The notes below the pieces were generated by a model. It made no database searches, had not been told where the DNA came from, and saw nothing but the letters and a program-made list of their open reading frames with translations. Positions 23,075-34,565 of a DNA stretch of 64,000 bases are shown here, in pieces; the first letter of the stretch is position 1, and every line of letters begins with the position of its first letter. The position numbers and the translations under genes are program-made. The stretch comes from Centrapalus pauciflorus (Eukaryota > Streptophyta > Magnoliopsida > Asterales > Asteraceae), in contig JAANYP010003838.1 in NCBI GenBank assembly GCA_020465985.1, positions 496,001 to 560,000 of the forward strand, written 5' to 3'.

Positions 23075-23645
23075 CTATTCCTCTGCTGCAACTTCAGGGG
23101 TGGCAACAATCTCAACAGCATTTTCATCTTCTTTGACAGCTTCTTTGGCTTTCTCTGTCACCGGAGCATCTTCCGACACCGCCTCGGTTGTTGCCGGAGC
23201 TTCTTCCTCGGTTGCCTTCACCTCTTCTTGAACCGTCTCGGTTTTTGTTTCTTCTTCTACCTCGATACTTTTAGTCTCCTCATCCACCACTTTAGTCTCG
23301 GTTTCAACCGCCTCTTCTACAGCAGGTTCTTCTTCCACAGGCGGAGGAGGAGCATCAGCGACAACGGTTTCTTCAGTCGGCTCCTCCACAGCTGCCGCTG
23401 CCGCTGCCACTGGCTCTGGTGGAGGTGGTGCAACAACTACTTTTTCTGGTGTTTCTGGGATGTTTTCCACCTTCTCCACCAAAGTGTTTGCAGTTGATTC
23501 AACCTGAAACATCCATTAGATTTAACAACAATATCATAACACATTACTTTCTATTCGGTTAAACGAAACCATTAAAACCAAGTAATTAAAAGATGGTTAG
23601 ATTCGAATGAATCTTAATTGAAATAATCACCTCAACACTTGCCAT
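23075..23645 (-). CDS. Hev b 5-like acidic disordered protein, copy 1
   Basis: Two exons on the minus strand: 23631-23645 encodes MASVE, and 23075-23503 encodes the rest to a TAG. Borders are GT/AG in phase 0 and the product is 147 aa. It is made almost entirely of E, V, A, T, P and K, with no Cys, Trp, Tyr, Gly or Arg, and has proline runs (APPPPEPVAAAAAA). It is therefore expected to be disordered and acidic. The N-terminus MASVEVES and the composition match the plant family that includes the latex protein Hev b 5 and kiwifruit pKIWI501; the cellular role of that family is not established. It is one of three intact tandem paralogues. Unlike copies 2 and 3 it has PAVEEAV instead of HAVEEAV and two extra alanines. 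A TATA box lies about 90 bp upstream of the start codon. Confidence 0.85.
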
Positions 23646-23734
23646 TGAGATTCCTAAACTTGGAAGAAGTGAATATGAAGAAATTAAAGGGAGAAGAAAG
23701 AATGTGAAGTGAGTGAATTAAGAAGAATGTGAGA

Positions 23735-23745
23735 CCTATTTATAG
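23735..23745 (-). promoter_or_regulatory. TATA box of Hev b 5-like copy 1
   Basis: CTATAAATAGG on the minus strand, about 90 bp upstream of the ATG at 23645. The same motif is conserved in copies 2, 3 and the gene-less unit 4. Confidence 0.75.
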
Positions 23746-23882
23746 ATGTCCAATTCATACTATTAAAGCAATAAACTTTTACTTTGTTGGTGTCATGGTG
23801 TGTGGTTTTCATGAATTTAAATTAATAATTAAGAACTTTAAATTATATATGTGTCCATATACAACGTTAAGAATTAATAATA

Positions 23883-24025
23883 TTTTTTTTAAAGGCTAGT
23901 TAGTTGTTAGTATTACACCCAAAGTTAGATTAGAATCACCAATGTCAGGGATTGAACCCATGACCTCTCTTAGAGGCAAGTCTCCTCACCTTTGGTGGTG
24001 GCCACCAGGGCAAGCCTTGATGGTT
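23883..24025 (-). mobile_element. tRNA-derived SINE, copy 3, in the upstream region of gene copy 1
   Basis: On the minus strand it has an A-box-like 'tggccaccaccaaaggtg' and B-box 'catgggttcaatccc', ending in an A tail. It is flanked by a perfect 17-bp target duplication, 'gttaagaattaataata', at 23866-23882 and 24026-24042. The corresponding positions in array units 2 (about 29212) and 3 (about 32490) lack it. Confidence 0.9.
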
Positions 24026-24130
24026 GTTAAGAATTAATAATAATAGAAAAAGGAACATGTGACATGTCGTACATAAAAAGAGTGATGGTAAAATTGAGGT
24101 GTTTATAATCATGATATATATTTATAAGAT

Positions 24131-24693
24131 AAGTTATTTAGATTCAACTTTCAGATTTGTCTCATTTAACAATTAAACTATTTTTTTGTCATGATTTAAC
24201 CATTAAACTTTTGTTTAATGTTCTATTTTGGAAAAAAATGAATAAATCAAATGGCTAAATCAATACAAAATATGATTGTTTAGTGGTCAAATCGGGACAA
24301 TTTTCAGTGGTTAAATCAGTAAAAAGATAAAAATCATAACATAATATTTAAAAATAATAATAAGAACACAATTTGTCTAGTACACTATTTTCAAGATTTT
24401 ATATTAAATCTATTTAAAATGTGTTTTAGCTTAATATTAGTTTTATATCAGTTAGAGTAGAGTTGTCAATAACAATTAAGAAGAAATGAAAACAATCGTA
24501 ATAAAAAGGAAAAAAAAGTAGTAGTTGCAACCGTGGTGGTATGACGACGGTAAATAGTAGCAGGGTGCTATTAGTTTGTAACATAGTAGAAAAGGAAATC
24601 GATTATTAAAAAAAAGAAAAAACCAGATCAATAAAACTCATGATGAACATTACCTTTACAAAGACTTGTTTGTGATTTTACTATATATTGTAA
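24131..24693. other. Gene-free stretch
   Basis: AT-rich. A decayed relative of the 6120-6328 MITE is visible at about 24320-24480 ('cacaatttgtctagtacact', 'aatgtgttttagctta'). Confidence 0.55.
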
Positions 24694-25070
24694 CTAGTTT
24701 ATAAACTCATGTATAACATGAGTATACATTTAAAAATTTAATTTCATTAATCTTGTAGGATAATTTTTAAGTATATTTTATCAAATTTATAATATCTATT
24801 TATATAATACAATATATATAAACATAAATATATAAAAAGAAAAGTTATCATTCAAATTCAAATTTAAGTTTTATATTAGATAAGATTTAGATTTGATTAG
24901 ATATTATATAAATTATTTATTATAGATAGATTGGAAAAAACAAATTTTAGAAGCAAATTAATAAGAAATTGTTAGGTACACGTGACAATCACATGTTAAG
25001 CCAATTGGCGCTCTATCTAGATGCCATGTGACATCTAGTTACTCATATAATAGAATATATTATAGATAGA
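24694..25070 (-). mobile_element. Non-autonomous Helitron, copy B
   Basis: On the minus strand it begins TCTATCTATAATATATTC and ends CTAG|T after a hairpin with stem CTCATGT/ACATGAG. Its length is 377 bp and it is non-coding. Its 5' end abuts the hairpin end of copy C, so the two are tandem, head to tail. Confidence 0.8.
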
Positions 25071-25554
25071 TTACCCGCGTATTACGCGGATATTTTTAAT
25101 ATATATAAAATATAATAAATAAAAAGATAAATATATGAATATTATTTTTTAAACAAAAGTATACAAGGTGATATTATTATTTATTATGACCTATTAATTT
25201 TGTATATTTCTAAATATATATGAAGAGTAATAATTTTCTTATATATTTTTTTTAAACTTTTATTATATTATCTTATAATTAATAAGTTAGTAGATTATTA
25301 GATTTTGTTTGATTTTATTTGATTTGAATTTAAAAGTAGATTACATTAGATTTGGATAGATTTAATTAATAAGTTAGTAGAGTATTGGATTTTGTTTGAT
25401 TTGATTTAAAAGTGTATTATATTATATTTGGATAGATTTGATTTAAATTTCTTTATTCTTTTTAAAATCTATAACTGCCACGTGTCGATTCATGGTGACG
25501 ACACGTGACTTCACCAGAAATGAGTATAGTTACTCTTTTAATAGTATAGATAGA
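25071..25554 (-). mobile_element. Non-autonomous Helitron, copy C, 3' tip lost
   Basis: On the minus strand it begins TCTATCTATACTATTAAAAG, as in copy A, and near its end has the hairpin CCGCGT-aat-ACGCGG. The terminal CTAG is absent; the sequence passes directly into copy B. About 484 bp, non-coding. Confidence 0.7.
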
Positions 25555-25645
25555 TATAATGTGCTTTGTAACCAAGACAAAGTAATAATAAAAAAAGTAA
25601 ATGGTCAATCACATATCCGATTTAAGGATTTGCATTACCGAATAG

Positions 25646-26302
25646 TAGGGGTGAACACGGTCCGGATCGGCCGGTTTGACGACTAAAATCTTGACCAAAC
25701 CAATTACTTCGGTTAGAAAAATTCTTAAACCAAACCGGCCAATACTAAAGGCTCGGCTGGACCGGCCAAACCACAAATAATCGGTTTGGTTCGGTCGGTT
25801 TCACGGTTTAGAAACTTCAAGTTAACTTATAAATATTACAACAAATTAAAAAGAAAAGAAACAAATAAATTTGGTATTATTTAAACACAACATAAAAAGG
25901 AAAAATACGATCTTTGTAATTAGTAAAGAATTAAACTTAAATATGTAAATTGTTACAAATTAAATGGATGTTGCATTTCATTAACATTTGTTTTAACAAT
26001 CATGAGCATATTAATAGAAAATGCATTTGTATTGTATCGTATTTGTTTATAAAGAATTACAGACATTTATTTCATATTTTAAAGATTGATGAAAAAACAC
26101 AACTTATATATACATAATCTAACTTGACCGGTTCGGCCGAAATGGCCGGTTTGAAGTTGCAAACCATCGGCCGGCCAGTAAACTCGGTTTGAAATATTTT
26201 CCAACTGGTCGGCCGAAAACTACTATTCTAACCCGGCCAAACCGGCCGAAAAACTTTGGTTTGGCCGGTTTAGTCGGTTTCGGCCTAACCGTGTTCACCC
26301 CG
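25646..26302. mobile_element. Non-autonomous hAT element
   Basis: The ends 'taggggtgaacacggt' and (inverted) 'cggggtgaacacggttagg' form the inverted repeats. Subterminal regions are rich in GGCCGG/CCGGTT motifs. Flanks CCGAATAG (25638-25645) and GCGAATAG (26303-26310) are an 8-bp target duplication with one mismatch. It is 657 bp without a transposase, and is inserted in a decayed ~200-bp tandem repeat. Confidence 0.8.
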
Positions 26303-26830
26303 GCGAATAGCAGAAGTCGAGAATCCACTGACAACAAAGTTCATGAAGAATTCTGTTTAGATTTTTTTTTTTATGGAGTATTTTTAATGGAGTTTTGTTA
26401 TAAAAAAAGTTTAGATTCGGTGCATGTCCGAGTAGCAGAAGGGATTTTGTTGTGACTTGTTTGGCAGTCGTCAATGAGTCTCCGGCAAATATGTTCATCA
26501 AGAATACTGTTTATATTTCGTTTTTTTTTTTTTTTTTTTTTTTTTTTGCAAATTCAATGGATTATATATTAGTGCTGTATTTTTAATGAAAATTTGCTAA
26601 AGAATTGGACTTGGTGCATGTTAGAGTAGCAGAAGTGATTCTGTTGTGACTTATGCGGCTATCAACGGTGATTCTCCAACAGCGATGTTCGTAATAAATA
26701 TTGTTTATATTTTCTTTTCTTTTGTTGCAAAATTATGGGTTATCGCCTTATCGGTGATGTATTTCTAATGAAGTTTTGTAAAAAAAAAAAAAAAAATAGA
26801 TTCGGTGCAAGTTAGAGAAGTCTTAGAGTA
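26303..26830 (+). repeat. Diverged ~195-bp tandem repeat, about 2.5 units
   Basis: Landmarks 'attcggtgcatgtccgagta' (26415), 'acttggtgcatgttagagta' (26608) and 'attcggtgcaagttagagaa' (26801) recur about every 193 bp. They are followed by 'gcagaag', 'ttgtgactt' and 'actgtttatattt'. A T27 homopolymer lies in the middle. A first partial unit at 26303-26365 adjoins the hAT insertion. Confidence 0.75.
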
Positions 26831-27531
26831 CATTAGTGCAGGTGAGAGATTAAAATCGGATAAAATTAGCAAAATAAGGATAAAATTAGGATTATTATGG
26901 TTGAAGAACGGAATTCGGGTAAAATATCAAACCACAGGAATGAAAAATGTCTTTTACTCTAAATTAAGTAAGAAAATGATATTTTATATTTTGTAAATGA
27001 TAAAATAATTATAAAATAGTCATTTGGATATATATAAAGATAAAAACATATGCATAATATTTTTATGTAATAAGAAAATATGTGTGTGTGTGTGCGCGAA
27101 ATATAAAGATTTTGAATAATATATATGTAATAAGAAAATTTTGTAAAAGTATATGCATAATATTTAAAATTTACAAGGATATATATATATAAAGATAAAA
27201 CCATTTGTTTGTTCTTTCAAAAATTTTAAATCAATTCAATTCTATCATTTATGGAAAAAAAAAGTCTATGGGAAGAATTATTCTATCAATTATGTATAAT
27301 ACAAGGAATTTAGATGAAAGATAAGTGAAAACGAGAAATAGTAGATTTTCAAAATAAATCTAAGAGCCTATACCATGCCACATAGTAAACAATAAAGATA
27401 AAACGAAACTCATCAATGGCTATCAATATTCAGATTTGATGAGAAAGAATGATGGATGTAGGAGATTCCTACCTCTTATGAACAGTACCAAACGACAATT
27501 AAAACCCCTAAAACGACATTCTTCACTTCTG
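26831..27531. other. Gene-free AT-rich stretch with one arm of a foldback element
   Basis: At about 27010-27200 the sequence resembles one arm of the foldback element at 47088-47475 ('aaaatagtcatttggatata', 'atgtaataagaaa'). Nothing else was seen. Confidence 0.5.
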
Positions 27532-27534
27532 TAA

Positions 27535-27758
27535 GGTGGTGTTTGGAATGCATGAATTTAAAATGATAGATTTTAAAATGATAGGATTTTGAAATGTTTA
27601 GGGGTATGGATGGATTATGAAATGTGGAGAAGTAGGGAATATAAAATCCTAAATGAGCTAAATCCTTTCTTTTAATATTGTATCCAAACATGATAATGAA
27701 GGATTTCTAAATCCAAATCCTAAATTGGTTTTTTAAATCCTTCAAACCAAACGTCACC
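27535..27758. mobile_element. Tourist-like MITE 3
   Basis: Inverted ends 'ggtggtgtttggaatg' and (inverted) 'ggtgacgtttggtttg', with TAA duplications at 27532-27534 and 27759-27761. 224 bp, AT-rich, non-coding. Confidence 0.8.
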
Positions 27759-28432
27759 TAAATGTATATAAGGATAATAGAAGATAGGCCATTGTGCATT
27801 TGATATTTGGTTGGAACTTGAAAGGTATGATAAAAAAAAAAACTAAAAAGGCAGCCATTGAACATGCCTAACTTAAACATGGTGAGTATGGTGGGTTACT
27901 TGATACATACTTCTAAGATTATATGCTGATTTCTTAAAGATGTTTAATATTCAATTTAAAAGTAAATAACTAAACTAAATTGAAACCAAAATCTAAATCT
28001 GATTCGGTTTACAGCTTCTTGGTTCAAACAGAAAATACGTAATATGGAAAATCGAAACCGAATTACCAGTTTAATTTATTTGATGTTTATCATATAAGTT
28101 ACATACTTTTACTCTCATTCATCTTCTCTTTCAATTTTGGGTCATATGTATCAATCTTCCATGATTGATGTTTAAGTTTTTGATTTTATTTATTTATTTA
28201 TTTTGTTGTAAATTGTAGAAAAAACCATTAAGTTCAACACTATGAATATATGAAAATAAAACTTCTTGGATTCAATAAAAATTAAACCAAGTGGTGCCCT
28301 ACTTGTTTTCTTCCAATCATGTCTTGCCACTTGGCTTTTTTAAAATTCACCATAATATAAAACCCAAAATGCTAAAAACAGAAAAGGAACATATTTCTTA
28401 ACACTCCAAATTTTGACACACACACTTTCTGT

Positions 28433-29002
28433 CTATTCCTGTGCTGCAACTTCAGGGGTGGCAACAACCTCAGCTGCATTTTCATCTTCTTTAACAGCTT
28501 CTTTGGCCTCCTCTGTCATCGGAGCATCTTCCGGCACCGCCTCGGTTGTTGCCGGAGCTTCTTCCTCGGTTGCCTTCACCTCTTCTTGAACCGTCTCGGT
28601 TTTTGTTTCTTCTTCTACCTCGATACTTTTGGTCTCCTCATCCACCACTTTAGTCTCGGTTTCAACCGCCTCTTCTACAGCATGTTCTTCTTCCACAGGC
28701 GGAGGAGGAGCATCAGCAACAACGGTTTCTTCAGTCGGCTCCTCCACCACGGCCGCTGCCACTGGCTCTGGTGGAGATGGTGCAACAACTACTTCTTCTG
28801 GTGAATCTGGGATGTTTTCCACCTTCTCCACCAAAGTGTTTGCAGTTGATTCAACCTGAAACATCCATTAGATTTAACAACAATATCATAACACATTACT
28901 ATGTATTCGGTTAAACGAAACCATTAAAACCAAGTAATTAAAAGATGGTTAGATTCGGATCGATTAAATCTTAATCGAAATAATTACCTCAACACTTGCC
29001 AT
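28433..29002 (-). CDS. Hev b 5-like acidic disordered protein, copy 2
   Basis: Exon 1 is 28988-29002 (MASVE) and exon 2 is 28433-28855, giving 145 aa with the same GT/AG structure as copy 1. The protein is Glu/Val/Ala/Thr/Pro-rich, lacks Cys, Trp, Tyr, Gly and Arg, and is therefore probably unstructured. It differs by single residues from copies 1 and 3 (IPDSPEEV near the N-terminus, APMTEEAK, and ending VAAQE rather than VAAEE). The proximal upstream region also differs from those of copies 1 and 3, which suggests divergent regulation. No lesion is seen. The biochemical role is unknown; resemblance to Hev b 5/pKIWI501 is by N-terminus and composition. Confidence 0.85.
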
Positions 29003-29087
29003 TGAGATTCCTAAACTTGGAAGAACTGAATATGAAGAAAAGGGAGAAGAAAGAGTGTGAAGTGAGTGAATTAATAAGAATGTGAGA

Positions 29088-29098
29088 CCTATTTATAG
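29088..29098 (-). promoter_or_regulatory. TATA box of Hev b 5-like copy 2
   Basis: CTATAAATAGG on the minus strand, about 86 bp upstream of the ATG at 29002. Confidence 0.75.
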
Positions 29099-29984
29099 GT
29101 GTCCAATTCATACCGTTAAAGCAATAAACTTTTACTTTGTTGGTGTGTTGTGTTTGATGAAATAAAAGTAATAATTAAGAACCTTAAATTATATATGTGT
29201 CCATATACAACGTTATTTTTGTGAGAATTAATAAATATAAAAAAAAGGAATATATGACATAATCAAATCATGATTGTCACCCTCAGGGATAAAACATGTC
29301 GTGCATAAAATTGAGGTGTTTATAATCATGATAGTTATTTAATTGTATTATAAATTAATTATTAATATTAGTTCATATATTAAATATCATATAAAATTGA
29401 AAATCATAATTAAATTGCATTTTAAATTATTGGTTCATGTCTAATGTTAACATGATCAGGGTTTAATATGGAAAAAACCAACATATCTTTCACGTTTTTA
29501 CGGTTTAGCCCCTTTGTGTTATTTTATACCAATAAAATCCTTAAATAATATATTTGTTTGTGATATTTGATATTTTTCTTTGTTTTTTCCTAAGAAAGTA
29601 TTCAAGTTTGTGGAATTTTCGAAGAAAATTAATGAAAACTTGTTGGTTTTTGGTAGAAAAAGTCAGGGTTGATTATGAAAAAAAACAAAACTTTTTCAAA
29701 AACCGCATTGAAAACAATAACTTGAGGACTTTCTTAGGAAAAAATAATACAGATGGATTAAATCGCAAAAAAAAAAAACATGAAAATATATTGGTTTTTT
29801 CATATAAAACCCATCCGGTTTCTAATAAAACACGGATAATAGTGACCCTTGCAGTGAATTTGATTCATTTATATTATGTCTACGTAGCAATTCTTGTGAA
29901 CTTGACGTTGATCCTTGTTTAGGCCCTCGTTATTCTTTTAAACAATATTGTAAATTAGTTTGCAAACGGAGACAAAGACTAGGG

Positions 29985-30065
29985 CTGCAAACAAGTCGAG
30001 TCTAGCTCGATTCGTTTTGGTTAGGCTTGATAGCTCGACAAACACAATATCTTGATTAGCTGGTT
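29985..30065. mobile_element. One-sided hAT-like terminus fragment
   Basis: The sequence 'agggctgcaaacaagtcgag' followed by 'tctagctcgattcg' resembles the end of plant hAT elements. It recurs in array units 3 (about 33257) and 4 (about 35586), so it predates the duplications. The opposite end was not found. Confidence 0.4.
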
Positions 30066-31699
30066 AACTAGAATTTTAATGTTACATAAATGATAAAACC
30101 ATTGGTTTTTACATGTTATGAATATTTTTATGTTATAGACCAAATTGAATTTCTAAGATGATGTACATATGTTATGTGACAACATGATGGTGTACTTTAT
30201 TATTTAATGATGGAATTTTTTTTTTTCTAAAAAACAATTGTTGTAAAGAGGTTTAATTAATGTTTTCAAAGGTTGTAAAGTATGAATCATTTAGAGAATA
30301 GGCAAATTCACATGATGTCTTATGGGCTTGATTTATAGTTTTATACTAATATCTTTATTTGAGTGGAATTCATGTTACATGAATAGGGACAATCATGTCT
30401 TCATGTACTTGCTTTTTTTCCCATTTTCTTGATTGTTTTCTTGTTTTTAATTTTTTTTTTTTTCAAGCATAAATATCATGCTAACAATCACTCAAGCACA
30501 CTTCTTAAGCATTTGCATAGATTATATCCTTTTCACAATAAATTGATGACATATTTGGTAATAAACTAATCATAAACATAAATATACATCCTCTTAAACT
30601 TTAAAATATTTTCATACGGATTATTCAATGACAAATCTGATTTGTTTAGTTATAAACTTAGACATGACAATGTTAACTAGTAATAATAGGATTCTTGAAA
30701 TACTGTGATTGTAAATGCATTCTTAAATTTGCAAACCAAATGCGAGATTTGAAATTTAAATCCCAAAGAATCTGCGAACTAAACACATCAGTATTCCATT
30801 TAGGTGCTGACAACTGACAAAAGTGTGTATGAATCGTCATTGCTTACTTGCTTTATATACGAGTTATACATAAACATCAATGCAAATAGTTTATACTCCA
30901 AATATAAATTGTTAGTAATGTTGTTTAATGTTTTATTTATGTTCACATAAGGGAAAAGGGTGTCATTTCTAAATGACATTGATCTTTGGTTCAATATGAT
31001 TGTTGGTTAAAACAATAATTGTATTTTTTTAATTTTTGAAACTTAAAACATCCATTGTTTTTAGGTTTATACTATTCAAATTAAACAACGTTAAAATATG
31101 TATCTGCTTTAGGGATTTTATTTTTGGTCTTTGACCTGACTTTACAAGAAGACACTTAATTTCTACTCGATACATACCTCTAAGATTAAGGATGTTTAAT
31201 ATTTGATTTAAAAGTAAATAACTAAACTAAATTGAAACCAAAATCTAAATCTGATTTGGCTTATAGCTTTTGGTTCAAACAGAAAATATGTAATATGAAA
31301 AATCGAAACAGAAATTACCAGTTCAATTTATTTGATGTTTAACATATAATTTACGTACTTTTGCCCTCATTGATCTTCTCTTTCAGTTGTGGGTCATATG
31401 TATCAATCTTCCAGATGTTTTTTATAATCTAGTTGGATTGATGTTCAAGTTTTTGATTTTTTTATTTATTTTGTTGTAGATTGTAGAAAAACCATTAAGT
31501 TCAACATTATGAATATATGAAAATAGAACTTCTTGGATTCAATAAAAATTAAACCAAGTGGTGCCCTACTTGTTTTCTTCCAATCATGTCTTGCCACTTG
31601 GCTTTTTTAAAATTCACCATAATATAAAACCCAAAATGCTAAAAACAGAAAAGGAACATATTTCTTAACACTCCAAATTTTGACACACCCACTTTCTGT

Positions 31700-32269
31700 C
31701 TATTCCTCTGCTGCAACTTCAGGGGTGGCAACAACCTCAGCTGCATTTTCATCTTCTTTAACAGCTTCTTTGGCCTCCTCTGTCACCGGAGCATCTTCCG
31801 CCACCGCCTCGGTTGTTGCCGGAGCTTCTTCCTCGGTTGCCTTCACCTCTTCTTGAACCGTCTCGGTTTTTGTTTCTTCTTCTACCTCGATACTTTTAGT
31901 CTCCTCATCCACCACTTTAGTCTCGGTTTCAACAGCCTCTTCTACAGCATGTTCTTCTTCCACAGGCGGAGGAGGAGCATCAGCGACAACGGTTTCTTCA
32001 GTCGGCTCCTCCACCGCTGCTGCTGCCACCGGCTCTGGTGGAGGTGGTGCATCAACTACTTCTTCTGGTGTTTCTGGGATGTTTTCCACCTTCTCCACCA
32101 AAGTGTTTGCAGCTGATTCAACCTGATACATCCATTAGATTTAACAACAATATCATAACACATTACTTTCTATTCGGTTAAAGGAGACCATTAAAACCAA
32201 GTAATTAAAAGATGGTTAGATTCGGATCGATTAAATCTTAATCGAAATAATTACCTCAACACTTGCCAT
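31700..32269 (-). CDS. Hev b 5-like acidic disordered protein, copy 3
   Basis: Exon 1 is 32255-32269 (MASVE) and exon 2 is 31700-32122, giving 145 aa. The frame is intact with GT/AG borders. It resembles copy 2 (HAVEEAV) but has VESAANT in place of VESTANT, VVDAPPPPEP near the N-terminus, and ends VAAEE as copy 1 does. Low-complexity EETKTETVQEE and APATTEAV blocks are common to all three. Disorder and acidity are inferred from composition; function is unknown. Confidence 0.85.
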
Positions 32270-32358
32270 TGAGAATCCTAAACTTGGAAGAAGTGAATAT
32301 GAAGAAATTAAAGGGAGAAGAAAGAATGTGAAGTGAGTGAATTAAGAAGAATGTGAGA

Positions 32359-32369
32359 CCTATTTATAG
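32359..32369 (-). promoter_or_regulatory. TATA box of Hev b 5-like copy 3
   Basis: CTATAAATAGG on the minus strand, about 90 bp upstream of the ATG at 32269. Confidence 0.75.
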
Positions 32370-34565
32370 ATGTCCAATTCATACTATTAAAGCAATAAAC
32401 TTTTGCTTTGTTGGTGTCATGGTGTGTGGTTTTCATGAATTTAAATTAATAATTAAGAACTTTAAATTATAAATGTGTCCATATACAACGTTATTTTTGT
32501 GAGAATTAATAAATATAAAAAAAAGGAATATATGACATAATCAAATCATGATTGTCACCCTCAGGGATAAAACATGTCGTGCATAAAATTGAGGTGTTTA
32601 TAATCATGATAGTTATTTAATTGTATTATAAATTAATTATTAATATTAGTTCATATATTAAATATCATATAAAATTGAAAATCATAATTAAATTGCATTT
32701 TAAATTATTGGTTCATGTCTAATGTTAACATGATCAGGGTTTAATATGGAAAAAACCAACATATCTTTCACGTTTTTACGGTTTAGCCCCTTTGTGTTAT
32801 TTTATACCAATAAAATCCTTAAATAATATATTTGTTTGTGATATTTGATATTTTTCTTTGTTTTTTCCTAAGAAAGTATTCAAGTTTGTGGAATTTTCGA
32901 AGAAAATTAATGAAAACTTGTTGGTTTTTGGTAGAAAAAGTCAGGGTTAATTATGAAAAAAAAACAAAACTTTTTCAAAAACCGCATTGAAAACAATAAC
33001 TTGAGGACTTTCTTAGGAAAAAATAATACAGATGGATTAAATCGCAAAAAAACATGAAAACATATTGGTTTTTTCATATAAAACCCATCCGGTTTCTAAT
33101 AAAACACGGATAATAGTGACCCTTGCAGTGAATTTGATTCATTTATATTATGTCTACGTAGCAATTCTTGTGAACTTGACGTTGATCCTTGTTTAGGCCC
33201 TCGTTATTCTTTTAAACAATATTGTAAATTAGTTTGCAAACGGAGACAAAGACTAGGGCTGCAAACAAGTCGAGTCTAGCTCGATTCGTTTTGGTTAGGC
33301 TTGATAGCTCGACAAACACAATATCTTGATTAGCTGGTTAACTAGAATTTTAATGTTACATAAATGATAAAACCATTGGTTTTTACATGTTATGAATATT
33401 TTTATGTTATAGACCAAATTGAATTTCTAAGATGATGTACATATGTTATGTGACAACATGATGGTGTACTTTATTATTTAATGATGGAATTTTTTTTTTC
33501 TAAAAAAAAAATTGTTGTAAAGAGGTTTAATTAATGTTTTCAAAGGTTGTAAAGTATGAATCATTTAGAGAATAGGCAAATTCACATGATGTCTTATGGG
33601 CTTGATTTATAGTTTTATACTAATATCTTTATTTGAGTGGAATTCATGTTACATGAATAGGGACAATCATGTCTTCATGTACTTGCTTTTTTTCCCATTT
33701 TCTTGATTGTTTTCTTGTTTTTAATTTTTTTTTTCAAGCATAAATATCATGCTAACAATCACTCAAGCACACTTCTTAAGCATTTGCATAGATTATATCC
33801 TTTTCACAATAAATTGATGACATATTTGGTAATAAACTAATCATAAACATAAATATACATCCTCTTAAACTTTAAAATATTTTCATACGGATTATTCAAT
33901 GACAAATCTGATTTGTTTAGTTATAAACTTAGACATGACAATGTTAACTAGTAATAATAGGATTCTTGAAATACTGTGATTGTAAATGCATTCTTAAATT
34001 TGCAAACCAAATGCGAGATTTGAAATTTAAATCCCAAAGAATCTGCGAACTAAACACATCAGTATTCCATTTAGGTGCTGACAACTGACAAAAGTGTGTA
34101 TGAATCGTCATTGCTTACTTGCTTTATATACGAGTTATACATAAACATCAATGCAAATAGTTTATACTCCAAATATAAATTGTTAGTAATGTTGTTTAAT
34201 GTTTTATTTATGTTCACATAAGGGAAAAGGGTGTCATTTCTAAATGACATTGATTTTTGGTTCAATATGATTGTTGGTTAAAACAATAATTGTATTTTTT
34301 TTAATTTTTGAAACTTAAAACATCCATTGTTTTTAGGTTTATACTATTCAAATTAAACAACGTTAAAATATGTATATGCTTTAGGGATTTTATTTTTGGT
34401 CTTTGACCTGACTTTACAAGAAGACACTTAATTTCTACTCGATACATACCTCTAAGATTAAGGATGTTTAATATTTGATTTAAAAGTAAATAACTAAACT
34501 AAATTGAAACCAAAATCTAAATCTGATTTGGCTTATAGCTTTTGGTTCAAACAGAAAATATGTAA

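Larger units (their letters stand above)
22018..24130 (-). repeat. Tandem array unit 1 (gene plus flanks)
   Basis: The 3' flank (22018-23074), the gene (23075-23645) and the 5' flank (to about 24130, interrupted by a SINE) correspond to units around 28433, 31700 and 34560. Shared landmarks include 'caaaagtgtgtatg' (22201), 'tttatactccaaatataaat' (22275) and 'aagtaaataactaaactaaa' (22591). Confidence 0.85.
27850..30600 (-). repeat. Tandem array unit 2
   Basis: Gene copy 2 with flanks. From about 29210 to 31290 the sequence is nearly identical to 32490-34565 (period about 3.28 kb), which shows a recent duplication or conversion between units 2 and 3. The 3' flank is shortened relative to unit 1. 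Confidence 0.85.
30600..33880 (-). repeat. Tandem array unit 3
   Basis: The 3' flank (30600-31699), gene copy 3 and the 5' flank. The promoter-proximal part (32270-32480) is closest to unit 1, while the distal part (from about 32490) is nearly identical to unit 2, so the unit is mosaic. Confidence 0.85.

Noticed and set aside
23228..23497. Plus-strand ORFs opposite the Hev b 5-like genes (also 28586 and 31853)
   Set aside because: They are antisense shadows of the low-complexity coding exons; the minus-strand genes have conserved introns and promoters.
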